64,000 nt of DNA from Hoplostethus atlanticus (lineage: Eukaryota; Chordata; Actinopteri; Trachichthyiformes; Trachichthyidae), in NCBI GenBank assembly GCA_034670405.1, contig JAXDDX010000052.1, positions 992,001 through 1,056,000 on the forward strand, in the 5' to 3' direction. Position numbers and translations under genes: made by a program. The first letter of the stretch is position 1. The number at the start of each line of letters is the position of its first letter. Shown one piece after another: positions 44,901 to 56,670 of the stretch. A model generated the notes under the pieces. The model had not been told where the DNA came from. It worked only from the letters and a program-made list of their open reading frames with translations, and made no database searches.

Positions 44901-45795
44901 ATAGGATTGAGTTCAAAAACTGTCATTCGAAGGCTAGTGACTTTTATTGAAACAAAACACTAAAAAGAAAAAAATTAGGTTTGAAAGAAAGTGTGTGGTG
45001 TCGTTTGTCCTTCTCCAGTGGCCGTAACAGTGTGCCTGAACTACTTTGCAAGACTTTTCCACACTTCAATGCTTCCTCCTCTCGATGTGCTGCGTGATGG
45101 AGTTGTTTTGTGAAGGAAGCCTTCGTCAATTCAGACGGCCGAGGGTCCCCTCCCCTCCCCCCGCCCTGACGCGCCCGGCAACCAAACTATGTTCTAGTTA
45201 GTTTTTTTTTCTCGTTGGTTTTTATCATGCTCATGAAGTGATTCTATTGTACTTTCGAAGCCGGCATCATGATCATGAACAACATTGAAACATGAATTGT
45301 TTTTTTTGTTTTTTTAAAGGTCGTTATGTACTGGTGTATTAGTGACTTTTAACTATGTGCTTTAATTTGACTTCAACCTAATGTGAAAAACAAAACATTT
45401 CTTTGGCCAAAATTATGATTTGGAAGATGATTATTTTATTTTATTTTTTTAACAATCTTCCCTGTATTTTTCATGATGAATTTGGCAGATATTGTGAAGG
45501 CAAATGAATGTATATCTTTGTACAAACCATTTAGTTCAGAGGACGTGTTAGTTATGATAGACACATGCAAGGAAAAAAAAACCAAGATAACCTTTTATAA
45601 ATCTTTTTGTATTAGAACATTAACAATGGTAATTTTTTGTATATACGAAGACTAGGCTTTCTGATTAGCAGAAAGGTAAAACATTCCTACATTTTTTTTA
45701 AATGTACGTCTGTCGAGAATAATTATGTAAACATGCGCAAATGTTTTATGTGCCTTTTATTTGGGTTTGTCTAAATAAAAGAAAACGGTAAAACA
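41923..45795 (+). other. vezf1: vezf1 3' UTR
   Basis: No open frame in this interval resembles a protein, and the stop codon lies upstream. Candidate AATAAA signals sit at 41974-41979, 42007-42012 and 45774-45779, so the 3' UTR might be short or about 3.9 kb long. T-rich runs are frequent. Mammalian VEZF1 also has a long 3' UTR. Confidence 0.65.
45774..45779 (+). terminator. vezf1: candidate distal poly(A) signal for vezf1
   Basis: AATAAA within CTAAATAAAAG. About 20-30 nt downstream the sequence changes to GAAAACGGTAAAACATGATTG, with a G/T-rich stretch after 45800. Proximal signals at 41974 and 42007 are alternatives. Confidence 0.5.
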
Positions 45796-45799
45796 TGAT

Positions 45800-47700
45800 T
45801 GTGGACTGTCCATGCTGAGTCCCAGATGTAGGAGGAAAGTCAATACTGTAAAACCTCATTCAACACTTTGAAAATCTCCAGATCGACGCCCCTTCACCCA
45901 AGACACTCCTATAGATCAGAAAGGATGTGATAGTTTCTCACATTTAGTTGCCTTTTCCAGTTTTAGTTGACTTATTTTGGAAAGCCGATCGATTTAGTAA
46001 AGTCACCAGTCTGTCTAGTTGTTTCTGATCTTCAGGCTCAGTGTCTCCACTGGCTTGCTGGCTCACAGTTGGCCCCGCTGACTATAGAAGTGCCTCTGTG
46101 ACGGTTTGCATAAGAGAGAGGATTGTGGGGTATTTTGTGCCAAACCATGCTCTGTATGTGACAACAAAAAATATTTGGGTGTTTTTTCATTCTTTTACTT
46201 TAACTATTAAACTTGGAAACTTTGATGGGCTGTGTGAAGTTTTTCTTTGAATAAAACAGACAATTGGGGCATTATGGAAACATGCCAACAATTTCACCAC
46301 GTTAAGTAGACAAGGAAAGTGGGTAGTATGGGAAAGAAATGGATTACTAACATTTATGGATTTACTTAGATGTTACTAACAATCTCAACTGCTTCCTTAA
46401 AATGGATAACTAAATATTAAACATTTGCTGTATATGTAGATCTAAGTAAATATACAAGTGTGTGTGTATATATGAATATAAGCATGCAGTAATAGGAATA
46501 TAACAAACTACAGAAGCATATGTGAATTTACAGCCAAACACATGGTGTGCAAATGTACCATATTCACATCAACAAGTCTACTGAAGGTTATTAAAACTGT
46601 ACAACATATTTTGGTTTCTTCACCTCAGTAGCAGACAGGGGTTGGAATCCATTCTTTCATTTTGATCACGATATTAGCCTCATATTTCCCTCTGATTTGG
46701 TAACCAACAGTCTATATACCGTCTGCACAATGTAAGGTCAATGGTTTATAACCCTTCATCATGACGGTGCAACACCCAGGATAAGATGGGGTTCTTCCTC
46801 GGTGTGGTTCTTTAAAGTTATTTTAATGCTGCTGGTTTGGATCATTTTATATGTTCTTTACGGCATCATGAAGGGTTCTGTTATGGTACAAGAACCATTT
46901 TCTGGTACTATATATCTAGTCACTCATAAGGTAAATAAAAAGGTGGGTAAACTATGACATCCAGTCTGATCATCACAAGGCAAAAAACATCAATAGAAAC
47001 AAAGTATTTATATCCTGTAAAAACGTACATATTTTGTACATATTTATTTTCAGAAAAGCATTTATTTTTGCTTTTTATATATATTTTTTATTCTCATGTA
47101 ACATATCAGTTTAATACTACTTACTATGATTTTACTATACATTTATGCTGTAACGATTGATATTAACCTAAAACTGTGGTAAACTCTTCTGTAAATAAAA
47201 AGGTAAACTGTGTTATGGTGGCTTTATCCGCAACTAAAAAAATACACATCTGTGTATTTTACGATCTAAATAACAAATCGATGTATAGTGATTGACCCCT
47301 CCAAAAAGATATTGTCTCTCGGAGGAAAATAAAAACTCAAAATATCAGCTGCTGCACATTTAAATGCATGTCATTTAAAAAAAAAAAAATTCCATCCATT
47401 TGAAGCCATTGATGTTGTTTGTCTCGTTGTATTTCATTCATTTGCTTTTTGAAGGACCTGGGAGGCCTCTGAAGCTGCGTCAAGGTACGCACAGTTAGAC
47501 ACAATAAGACCGGAACTAAGACAAGTTGGCCTTCAAAATAAAAGCGTAGTAATTGGCTTTATCTTATGGGGGGAAAAGTAATGTCTTGCAGTGTACAAAA
47601 CAAAATTCTTATAATACTGTGGAATAATGGAATCATTACACTAACTATGGAGTGAACTATAGGTGTTAAATAGATGCACACGTTTTTGGTACATATTCTA
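45800..47700. other. no gene seen
   Basis: AT-rich sequence. A further AATAAA at 46250-46255 exists and could extend the vezf1 transcript. Open frames are short and unrelated to known proteins. Confidence 0.5.
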
Positions 47701-47710
47701 GGTCCATTCA

Positions 47711-47815
47711 TAAATCAGTCAGTAGAGCATGAGACTCTCAGTCTCAGGGTTGTGGGTTCAATCCCCACATAGTGTCAACTATCACCTTTGTAAGTCGCTT
47801 TGGAGCGAGCAAGCA
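47711..47815 (+). mobile_element. tRNA-derived SINE fragment
   Basis: Box A-like CAGTAGAGCATGAGAC and box B-like GGGTTCAATCCCC match a tRNA-Lys-like sequence (TGAGA and TCTCA make the anticodon stem, with a CTCTCAG loop). A TGTAAGTCGCTTTGGA follows at 47788, the L2-related SINE tail seen elsewhere. It lacks a complete acceptor stem, so it is not a working tRNA. Confidence 0.65.
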
Positions 47816-47824
47816 TGGACAACC

Positions 47825-48092
47825 CAGCAGCCACACCATTTGCTTCATCAGAGCTGGGGAGCAGTCCAAGGGAGGTCATCTGCTGGGCTCCTCAACACTG
47901 GCCAGGTTTAGCAGCTGTCTGCAGACCTAGGGAAGGAGCTGAAGTTCCCCCAGCACATTGTAACAAACACCCTGAGACCTGACATCATCTTAGTCTCAGA
48001 AGCCAGGAAGCAAATTATCATGCTGGAGCTGACTACCTTGGGAAGATCGCTTGGAGGCCTTTTAGAGGAAGAGAGACAAATACACAGCCACA
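47825..48092 (+). pseudogene. LINE restriction-like endonuclease (RLE) C-terminal fragment
   Basis: The plus strand encodes LKFPQHIVTNTLRPDIILVS, then EARKQIIMLELTT and GGLLEEERQI. The RPDIILV...LELT arrangement matches the PD-(D/E)XK-like endonuclease of RLE-type LINEs (in known relatives RPDIVLV...LELTVPWED). The catalytic VPWED part is replaced by TTLGRS here, so it is degenerate. It likely belongs to the same LINE type as 7380-20270. Confidence 0.65.
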
Positions 48093-48093
48093 G

Positions 48094-48190
48094 GCAGCTG
48101 TGGCTCAGTGGTAGAGCAGGTTGTCCAGCCTCTCCTGTCCACATGTCGAAGTGTCCTTGAGCAAGTCATTATCAGTCAGAACCTCTTTCG
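48094..48190 (+). mobile_element. tRNA-derived SINE fragment (CTGTGGCTCAGTGG type)
   Basis: Starts CAGCTGTGGCTCAGTGGTAGAG (A box) and continues to TCGAAGTGTCCTTGAGCAAG, a signature of a common fish SINE. The B box between them appears deleted. Confidence 0.6.
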
Positions 48191-48573
48191 GGATTCTGAC
48201 CCAGGAAATTACTTGAAACAGTGCATGTGCAACGCTTTTTGACAAAATGTTGCCCAGCAGCACTGCCTCTGTATATCGGGTCACATAATAAACCAGGATC
48301 AACATAGAGCGTTATCCCTGTGTACTATGGTCTAATGGTCCGACTCTTTCGAAGGGGACCTCAATTAACGTAAGGGGGCGCAATGGTGCTTTTTGGGGTG
48401 GCTGGATAGTTAACTAATTGACATTTGGGACAGGCGGCACTACCGCCACACCTCTGCCCGAATGCCCGGCCAAAAGAAAACGGGCCATTTTCCATTCCAG
48501 TTATATCCATAACAATTGCAAAGTGCATGATTGCTGCATCAGGGTGCACCTCATGACCATCAATACCCATCAC
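48105..48573 (-). pseudogene. gypsy-type integrase fragments
   Basis: The 48361-48573 frame contains CPKCQLVNYPATPKS, the second half of an H2C2 zinc-binding domain. The 48105-48305 frame contains YVTRYTEAVLLGN and SVAHALFQVISWVRIPKEVL then TDND, the integrase core. The first catalytic Asp (VDYATRYPEA-like in relatives) reads VYYVTRYTEA here, so it is dead. It is a different gypsy type from the sushi copies. Confidence 0.7.
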
Positions 48574-48900
48574 TTGATCTCACCCGATTTGGTGTATCAT
48601 GGTCTGAGTACGGCCGGAATCCACCACAGTCTGATGTGTACCCCCCACTCTTATCGGAATGCAATGCAGTCCCCTCCTGACCTGCCCCACCTCCATCACG
48701 GGGGAACTCCTCCTGGAAGTGGCCAGGCTGCCTGCACTGCCAGCACTCCTGAGGAGGAGGAGGTGGGAGGAGGAGGGAGTGGTGGTGGGACCCTACCCGG
48801 CTGCATTGAGGAGCTGCTGTCTGCTGTCCACTTGACCCCCTGTCAACTACCATTTTTAAACAAGCATTTAGCACGCTATCAGCTAATGTCCTAAACATTG
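48560..48900 (-). pseudogene. gypsy-type gag zinc knuckle fragment
   Basis: The minus strand encodes CWQCRQPGHFQEEFP, a CCHC zinc knuckle in which the final Cys is replaced by Phe (CWQC..GHF...FP). Proline and glycine-rich sequence flanks it. It belongs with the integrase fragment downstream. Confidence 0.7.
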
Positions 48901-48904
48901 TGAA

Positions 48905-49530
48905 TCAATCATTACATCAGGGGGTCTATCCTGACTGTCTAAAAACAACCATTGTTAAACCCTTACTTAAGAAAGGTAATCTTGACAAAAACCAAATGCC
49001 ACCGCCAGGGTTCTCACTCGTACAAGAATGAGGGAGCACATCACCCCAGTACTTAAAACACTTCACTGGCTGCCGATAGCTTTTAGAATTGACTTCAAGA
49101 TTCTCATTCTAGTGTTTAAGTGCCTTCATAACCTTGCCCTTCATATATCAGTGACACGATTGTCAGATATGCTCCAAATAGAGCCCTCTGGACAACAAAC
49201 AGCAATCTACTGTATATTCCCAAAACACGTCTGATTAGGAGAATCATCCTTCAGCCACTATGGACCTAAACTCTGGAACACTCCTGAGAGCAATTGATAC
49301 CTTTAAAAACAACATAAAAACATACTTACTTAAACTGGCTTTTAAGTAGTATATTGGCTCCTTCTGTGCCCTTTTTACTGCTCACTCTTTTACTCCTTTT
49401 TTATTTTTTGTTATTGTTATGTTTTGATCTTTTCATGTTTTATTGTTTAATCCTGTCTGTTTTATGTTATTTTTATTGTTGTGAAGCACTTTGTGAACTT
49501 TATGTCTGAAAAGTGCTATACAAATAGTTG
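48905..49530 (+). pseudogene. L2/Rex-type LINE fragment with 3' tail
   Basis: The plus strand shows CLKTTIVKPLLKKGNLDK, then REHITPVLKTLHWLPIAF and RIDFKILILVFKCLHNLALH, in broken frames, and ends with the tail GTGAAGCACTTTGTGAACTTT plus AAAAGTGCTATACAAATA at 49482-49527. Most of RT between these is deleted. It interrupts the gypsy-type fragment. Confidence 0.75.
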
Positions 49531-49922
49531 CTGGCATCAGTCTTCCAGAACCATCTGCCATGACCCTCAGGCATGAGGCCAAGATGGGCCAGGATAGTCT
49601 TCTTGATGGTGTGGTAGTTGTTTTTTGGGAGAACACCGACCCATTCCTCTTCTGGCCACCCACATGTCACTGCAGACCCCTCTAATATTCTAAGAAATGC
49701 CTCGGGGGCATCGGACATTTTTGGCAGGATGAACTGAGCCATGCAGGATGGAGGGGAGCACAGTTCGCCGGTGGGGGTGGCCGAGCACTGCAGCAGCAGG
49801 AGAGCCTGGTCTTTAGCATGTGCCATTTTCAGCAGTACCCGGCTCTGTTGTTGACAGCCTGTCTCTCCTGATATTGTTTTGATCTGACAATAAAGATACT
49901 TCACTGATAATAATTTGACCAC
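49500..49922 (-). pseudogene. gypsy-type gag fragment with SCAN-like segment
   Basis: Minus-strand residues FILPKMSDAPEAFLRILEGS and CGWPEEEWVGVL, then TIKKTILAHLGLMP, match the gag/SCAN-like capsid segment common in fish gypsy elements (DDPEAFL.....GWP.E.W type). It has the order expected for the start of the element whose knuckle and integrase remain at 48105-48900. Confidence 0.65.
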
Positions 49923-50224
49923 CTCAAGTTGTCACTCTTTGAATCTGCGTAACACTAAGTATGAGTAATATCTGGAAGATATTGGTGTAAAAAGCTGTGG
50001 GGAAAGCCACTTGCCATTTGTTTTATATAGTTGTATGGTTTTTTTTTATTATTAGACTTAGGATCAACAAGGCATTATTATTTGCCAATGTTATAAATTA
50101 TTAGTTGCAGGGACTGACAAGATGTTATTCGGTCAGTGTGTTAACTTATTAGATGGAGAGACTGATAAGATATTATTAGGTCAATGTAATAAATGATTAG
50201 ATATAGGTCACCAAACTATCAGCA

Positions 50225-50890
50225 TAATAATCATAATAATGATCATCTGTATTTATATAGCACTTTTCAAAACAAGGTTACAAAGTGAAGTGAAGAGACG
50301 CCAAAATAGGGGAGATATGATCCTGTATATTAATTAAAAGCCTTGCTGCAGCATTTTGAACACAATGGATGTGTATCTCTTTTTGTTTAAGGCGGGTAAA
50401 CAGGGCATTGCAGTTGTCAAGGATAAAAGATTAAATAAAAGCATAATCCTCTCTGTATCACTGAAGTTCAAGACAGATGTAACTTTTGCAATGTTTCTGA
50501 GATGAAAAGAGCAAGACTGAACAAGCTTTTTTTGTATGTTGCTCAAAGTTAAGGCTCAGGTCGAGAAGGACCCCTAAGTTCTTGGAGGCTTAATATGATG
50601 AGGGACCAAGGGCAGGTCGAATTAAGCTGGATGCACTCACAGGGTCTATAACAAGGACTTCAGTTTTGTCTGAATTCAATTGTGGAAAAGTTTTGGAGAT
50701 CCAGTCCTTGACATCTGTTAAACAACTATGCAGAGAGGCCAACTTATTTAGTTTGCTCGGCTTGACTGAGAGGTAGAGCTGGGTATCATCTGCATAACAG
50801 CGAAAGGAGATGCTATGCTGCCTAATTAAATGACCTAAAGGGAGCATATACAGGGAGAAAAGAGGAGTAGCCATCAATGGACACAAGAAA
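50225..50890 (-). pseudogene. L2-type LINE fragment, reverse strand
   Basis: The minus strand encodes MATPLFSLYMLPLGHLIRQH, then CYADDTQLYLSVKPS and PQLNSDKTEVLVI, and in another frame FHLRNIAKVTSVLNFSDTER. 50250-50275 is the reverse complement of the AAAAGTGCTATATAAATA tail seen at 49510. Frameshifted and truncated. Confidence 0.8.
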
Positions 50891-51599
50891 TTTCCTATCA
50901 GTCAGGTATGATGAGAACCAATTTAGCACATTCCTTAAATATCAATCCACTGCCTCTATTAGAAGGAATCTATTAGAAGGAACATTGGTTGTGAATGCTC
51001 CTCCAGTGTTATTTTTTAGATTTGGCTTCAAGATAAATATCTGCTAATTTTTGTTTGATCTGTGATCTCCATTGTAATGATAAAAACTGCCAGATCAAAT
51101 TTTGGACTCATTTTGGCTAATGTATGGTGAGTATGAGAGTATTGCTATACCCAATCAACGCCCCTGATCAATATATGCTGTGGAAAGGACATTTTCAAAA
51201 AACAGTAGTTATATTTTAATTTATTACAAATTCTTCCTTAAATACATTATTTATTTTCACTGTTGTACTTTGTATTACTCCAAACATTCTCTACATTGAA
51301 GCACGTGTTGGGCAATAAGGTTTTTATTCTCATTAGAGCCCCCATGCTGTGGAAATACCTGTCTAAGGGGCTAACGCTAGCTAAATCTGTTTTGGTCTTT
51401 TGGTCTTATATAGTCTTTTTGTAATAACTCTTTTTCTTGATCCTTTGTTCTTATTTATCAATGACTAATTTATTATCAACTAATTCTTGTTTTCATGTAT
51501 ACATAAATACATGTTAATAATATGTTTAATATTATTATTATTGTTATTATTATAAGAATAAGAAAAGGACCACTATGTTCGTCAATAAGGGTTTTATGT

Positions 51600-51834
51600 T
51601 GAAGGTTATGACCGGAAGTCCTCTATTGTATAGTGGCTAACTTGACACTGTTATCAGGCTGCTGGTTGAATATCCATGGCAGTGCCGCTGGTGTGGCAGA
51701 GGGACAGTCTCCTGCTGGCTCCAAATACAATGATAAAACACACCGTCCCGTTCCTCCGCTGCGCTTCTACTCGACACTTTAACACACTGTGGATGTTATC
51801 TGTCAAATTGGATCTTCTGCTCCTCTGTCAGTAA
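51600..51834 (+). other. possible first exon of a downstream gene
   Basis: ACCGGAAGTCC at 51610 is an ETS-type core in a promoter-like setting. The ATG at 51676 opens 53 codons (MAVPLVWQRDSLLLAPN...) to a TAA at 51835, and a donor CA|GTAAGT lies at 51833-51838 overlapping the stop. I do not recognise the peptide. It may instead be non-coding exon sequence, or chance. Confidence 0.3.
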
Positions 51835-52387
51835 GTAACCTTAACATCACTCGGTTGTTTTTCCAGCCTGGAAGGACATGTTTTGACAATATCACTGCCA
51901 TGTCTTGATCTGCTGTGGAGGTTTAGCCTAGTAAATCCTCTTTGCAAACCTCAATACAGCGATGGAAAAGTGGACTCTAGCGCAGTATACACATTTTACA
52001 CTGAGATGTGTGTAATAGGTGAGATTTTTGTCTTGAACCTCAAATGTTTTTGGTTGAATGTTGAATATAGGGAATCACTGACCGAGGCCTTCTGGTTGAC
52101 AATTCACTGTCCGGAGCACCTTGTCTGTCTGGCTGTGAATAGTTAGCTTCAACCAGCCAGCCGCTAAATATCTTTTTAACCAACGTCTGCAGCTATTTCA
52201 CCATGAAGTATGCTTTTAAACGGCATTTGGACGACATTTAATATGGTTTAAATCAATATTTGACACTTCTGAGTTGGCTTGTAGCCGAGGAGTAGCTATA
52301 GTAGCTTGTTAGCAGCGACCTAGCACCGATACGTGCAGTTCTCGTACGAAAGAGAACGTCACGATAAATTCCCTTCAAATCTGACAA

Positions 52388-52800
52388 TTTAATGTGACTT
52401 CGCTTATCGGCAAATTTACGCACCTAATGGGAGACTTATTAAGACCATGCGAATTGTTAGGGTGTACTCTTCAATTCGGCATACATGCGATTCACCCAGC
52501 AGCAGGTATTTAAATAATAGGTAAAGTTTTAGAATTGATTCGCCTGCTATTCCTTACAATACTCGCCTTCCAAAATACACCATAAGGGGCGGTAGCGAGC
52601 AGAGTGAACCACTTATAAAAGTTGAGATTTCAATTACATTTCTGCTTTGATGGTTACTTGTATGCCGAATTTACTAGAAAACGACAGTGATTGTAAAACT
52701 GTCTTAAGTCACGTTCTACTAGTTATGTACCTTTTTCCGAAGCGCAAAGGAATATAAAATTGCCAGATTTTTGAACAAACATCGGGGTAACGCTTTCTCC
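52388..52800. repeat. diverged non-coding duplicate, copy 2
   Basis: Same orientation and block order as 28494-28914, including CCAAAATACACCATAAGG, GGCGGTAGCGAGCAG, TATGCCGAATTTAC, CCTTTTTCCGA and TATAAAATTGCCAGATTT. The two copies are about 70 per cent alike by eye in the blocks; this is an estimate, not a calculation. Confidence 0.7.
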
Positions 52801-55800
52801 ATATAAAATAGAACGTCCCGGGGCTAGCAGCGACCCAACAACGTAAAAGAGCTAGCTGTTCTATGGCCACTAGTAGTAGCTTAGCCTAACCTGCAAAATA
52901 TGATGATTCATCATGACATTAAAGTTTAAGGGAATATACACTAGCTGGCAGGTCAGTTAAATACTCATCAGCAGTTATATAGGTAAATATAAAGTTTGGT
53001 GAACCATGACCTCCAGTTGGTGAACATTATAACACAAACAACCACCCATGGAAACAAAAATAGTTTCAGAAATGTTGTTTTTCTTATAAGACCTTATCCT
53101 CATATCATTTCTTACTATATTACATTCTGTGAATTTACATCGTAAATCTTTGTCCAGCTAAAAAGGTGGTAAACTCTATTCTGCATATACAAATGTGTGT
53201 AAACTGCTTTAGGGTGGGTTCATGCTTATGAGAGTTACTATTTAAGCAAGAGATGGGAAGCAAGGAAGGGGCGGGGCTACACCCCAAGAGTGATTGGACT
53301 ACACCCCAAAAGTGATTTCATTGGCTGAGTCTGATGTCAATATTCTTGCTCCAAAGAGAGGAAGTTGGCAAAGTTATTCCAGCATGTTCCTGGTAAACAA
53401 ACAGTTAGCCACTTCTTAGCCACGTCGCTTACTTTATGTTAGTAGGTGAACTGCTTGTCAGCTTGCTTACAAATTACAATTTTGATTTATCGGTCCTCTA
53501 AACATAACTGAATTAAAATACACTTGCCAAGTTACATTTGTTTTCTATCTACAACGCAGCTAGCAACACAGCATTGACAAAAATATAGGCTTCACACCGA
53601 AAACTTCGGATAAATGCTTATTGCTCATTAAAAGCTACCATCAACATGTACAACTGAGAGATGTGCGCAACTACACATGCTAGTATTCAGATATAACTGC
53701 AGACTATTGGAAGACATCTTACAGGCGTTTAGTTAGGTGTGTTTGGAAATCCATCATGTTGCTCCGGTATTTTAATACTGAATAACAAAGCATACAGGTG
53801 ATATCTGCATTGAGATTTGTTGGTGCTGCTTAATGGTGCCTGCCGTATTATTGAAAGAAGTAGTTTAGTCAAGTGGGGAAACAACAACATTTTTTTTTTT
53901 TATTTGTTACCTGTACATTTGGATATGGATATTTTTTTCACAGTGATTGAGAGCATCCATATCTCATTGTTTTCACATGGAACATGTTTTTGATAGATGC
54001 CACACAGGGTAAAATGGTGAAATTACCACCCGCCAAGTGCCAAATGCTGGTAGAATTTGTCTTTGGCAGATAAATCGATATGGGTCACCCCCCTCACTGG
54101 CCAGTAACTTTTTGAGACAATGCTTGTTCTCAGACATTGAAAGTACCCTTAAAAATGCTTTCATCTTATTAAATCAACGTCGCTATAATTCTATGGCATC
54201 CATGTCTGCTTAATGATGTAGGGCAAAGCTGACAATGATGGAGGAGGGCTGATGAAGAGACTAGGGTCCTAACTCTGCTTTGACCGACACTTGTCCCTGT
54301 CAGCTGGTGCCACTCCGTTCTTCTTCAGCGTGCATATGGTTCCTGACTTACTACCTGGCCCCTCACAGGGTATGCTGGGAAAAGGCAGACGCCCCAGAGT
54401 GAGGCCCATCTGGACCCATCACTGCCATCCACCAGTGCAACCCTGGTTGCACCTCCCCTGTCCCAGAAGTCTCTTGTGTGTATTTCTAAGAGATTGAATT
54501 GGGGGCATTGGCTAGTGGTGGACGCCTTTGGTGGTGGATGTCTTTCAGACTGCCTCTGCAACATCTATAGGGCTTTTTCACTACACACTGCATCAATCAC
54601 AGTGCTTTCAATAAAGATCTGTAGCCATGGTAGGAAAACATCCCTAGGGGAGCTTGTCATTTAAATTCTTAGACTGATCCAGCTTTTGACAGGATTTGTG
54701 CCTTCCCCTGATTCTCTGTTAACTTAAATGCCAGTTCAAAATATCATTATGATACCAATGTTTACAAAAGGCTCTGCTATTAATGGAAATGCAACCAGAA
54801 GGTTCACCGAAACAGGATGCTGCTCTTTGTTGAAGCACTGGAAAGAGCAACTCAGTGCTCGACCAATTTTCTTTGATTTGTGAAATGAGATCCATGGATT
54901 GTATTTATTTGATATGTGTACTATAGCGCTGCAGAGAGCCCACCAGTCCATTCCCTCTGTGTGGCAGATGGCTTAGGAAGGCCTGCTGCATTCATCATTA
55001 TTAGTTTTATAGCATGTGTTCAGACAGACACAGCAGAATCGCACATTCTGCTGAACATTACAGACAGTGTTGTGCTTCCCTCTTTCTATCTGTCTCTGGC
55101 TCTCGAACTTTCTTCTCCCTCCTTTGTTTCTGTTCCTCTTCTCGAAACCATTGACGTCATTGAGCAGGAGGATTATGGGTTGTTGGCATAGTCGCGGGCT
55201 TGGGTTCATTGCCAGGCACTATGGTTTTTCTGTATACTTATTTGTAACAAATGACCGCCATAATTGGTTCAGGTTCAGCCTGCTTGGATATTTTTGACTC
55301 TCTACCCCCAATGACCCAGAACATTTCCCTGCTGCTACATTTTTCACCGCTTTCAGCCTGGATAAGTGGGCCCAAACACTAATATCACAGGAAATTGCAC
55401 CCAGTTTCTGCCGTCACAGGAAACGGGCAACAAATGCAACCTGTGGAATGGAAATGAGAAGCCTGCCCCGCGTAGGAGGGACCTTTATAGTTTGTAATGT
55501 ACTTGGATCGTCTGACTATTCATAGGTTGGCAAGAGTAGTGGGAGGGAGAATGCAGGGCTGGATCAAATCTGAATCTTCTGAATCTTTATAAAAGCTAAT
55601 TTCGTGGAGTACGTGGATCTCGGTGCCAACTGGGAAGAGATGTCAATTAGCATAAAGCATTTTGAAGTGTTGACATTAACCAATGTTAGGCTAGTTAACC
55701 ATCCAAGGAGTTTAGCACAGTTAGTTAAAGCGTTTGGCATGTGGCGATTTTAGACCTTGACTGTCCCTGATGTTTGCACTGGAAACTACTCCACTTCTTA

Positions 55801-56670
55801 ATTACGGCTTGGCTAAACTAGTACTTTTCAAAGTCAGACGACTGTGTACTGTTGGTCTGTTTTTTTCTTCTTTTTTTTTAGCTAAACTCCACATAGTGGT
55901 AACATTAATTCAGATTTTAGTACAACCCCAGAGGGCAGTTGATTTGCAGCAGGTAAATACAACACCCAAGTACTAAACATCGATCCATCCATCCATACAA
56001 GCCAGTAGAATAGCAGTCTACAGTGAAGTGCTTGAGTGCCAGTGCCATTTACAGAGCCTATGCACTTATTATTTTTACTTATTGCACTTATTATCTTATT
56101 TTCAGGTTTACAATGTCTTCATGTGACAGTAGAGTAGTTTTTCTATCTATGATCCGTTTATCATTGTCAGCCTGAACCAGAGTGAAAAGCTTGCAGTGCA
56201 GCAAATCATCAGTCTGAACAGGTGGCCTGAGCTTTTTGCAGGGCCTCTTAAGACTAGGTCACACTAGATGGAGATGATTTTAACGCTGATTGTTATCCCA
56301 GTTGCCATCCCATCGTGACTGTCAGGGTGAGTCTGGACGGTCAGTCAGGTTATCCTATAGTGTGAACGGATTCAAAGCTCCCGACAACTCCAGACCAGTC
56401 GGAGCCTGACAAGATGTTTTTTGCAACGTGTTTGATTTGGCCATTCAGTCTAATTTGCAACTAACGTTAGGCTAATGTAGTGTGAATGTACTAAGACTGG
56501 AATGTGAGAGTGACCCTGACAACAGCTAATGTGAGTTTAGCTTAAGGGGCAAGAAGAAGAGAATGAACCGGAGGAGAAGTCGGTTTTAACACCAACTCCT
56601 GTTCAATGTAGATAGTTTTACGTTAGTAAGATTCCCAACTCCACTTGCTTCACTCTTGATAAGTTGCTAT

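Larger units (their letters stand above)
50891..56660. other. intergenic or intronic; possible exon at 51676-51834
   Basis: Besides the possible first exon and the duplicate at 52388-52800, this interval shows no recognisable gene or transposon. Several open frames of 60-90 codons exist but none resembles a protein, and several are low-complexity. Confidence 0.5.

Noticed and set aside
47711..47783. Functional tRNA-Lys gene.
   Set aside because: The acceptor stem is absent and the anticodon loop reads CTC, so it is a SINE head.
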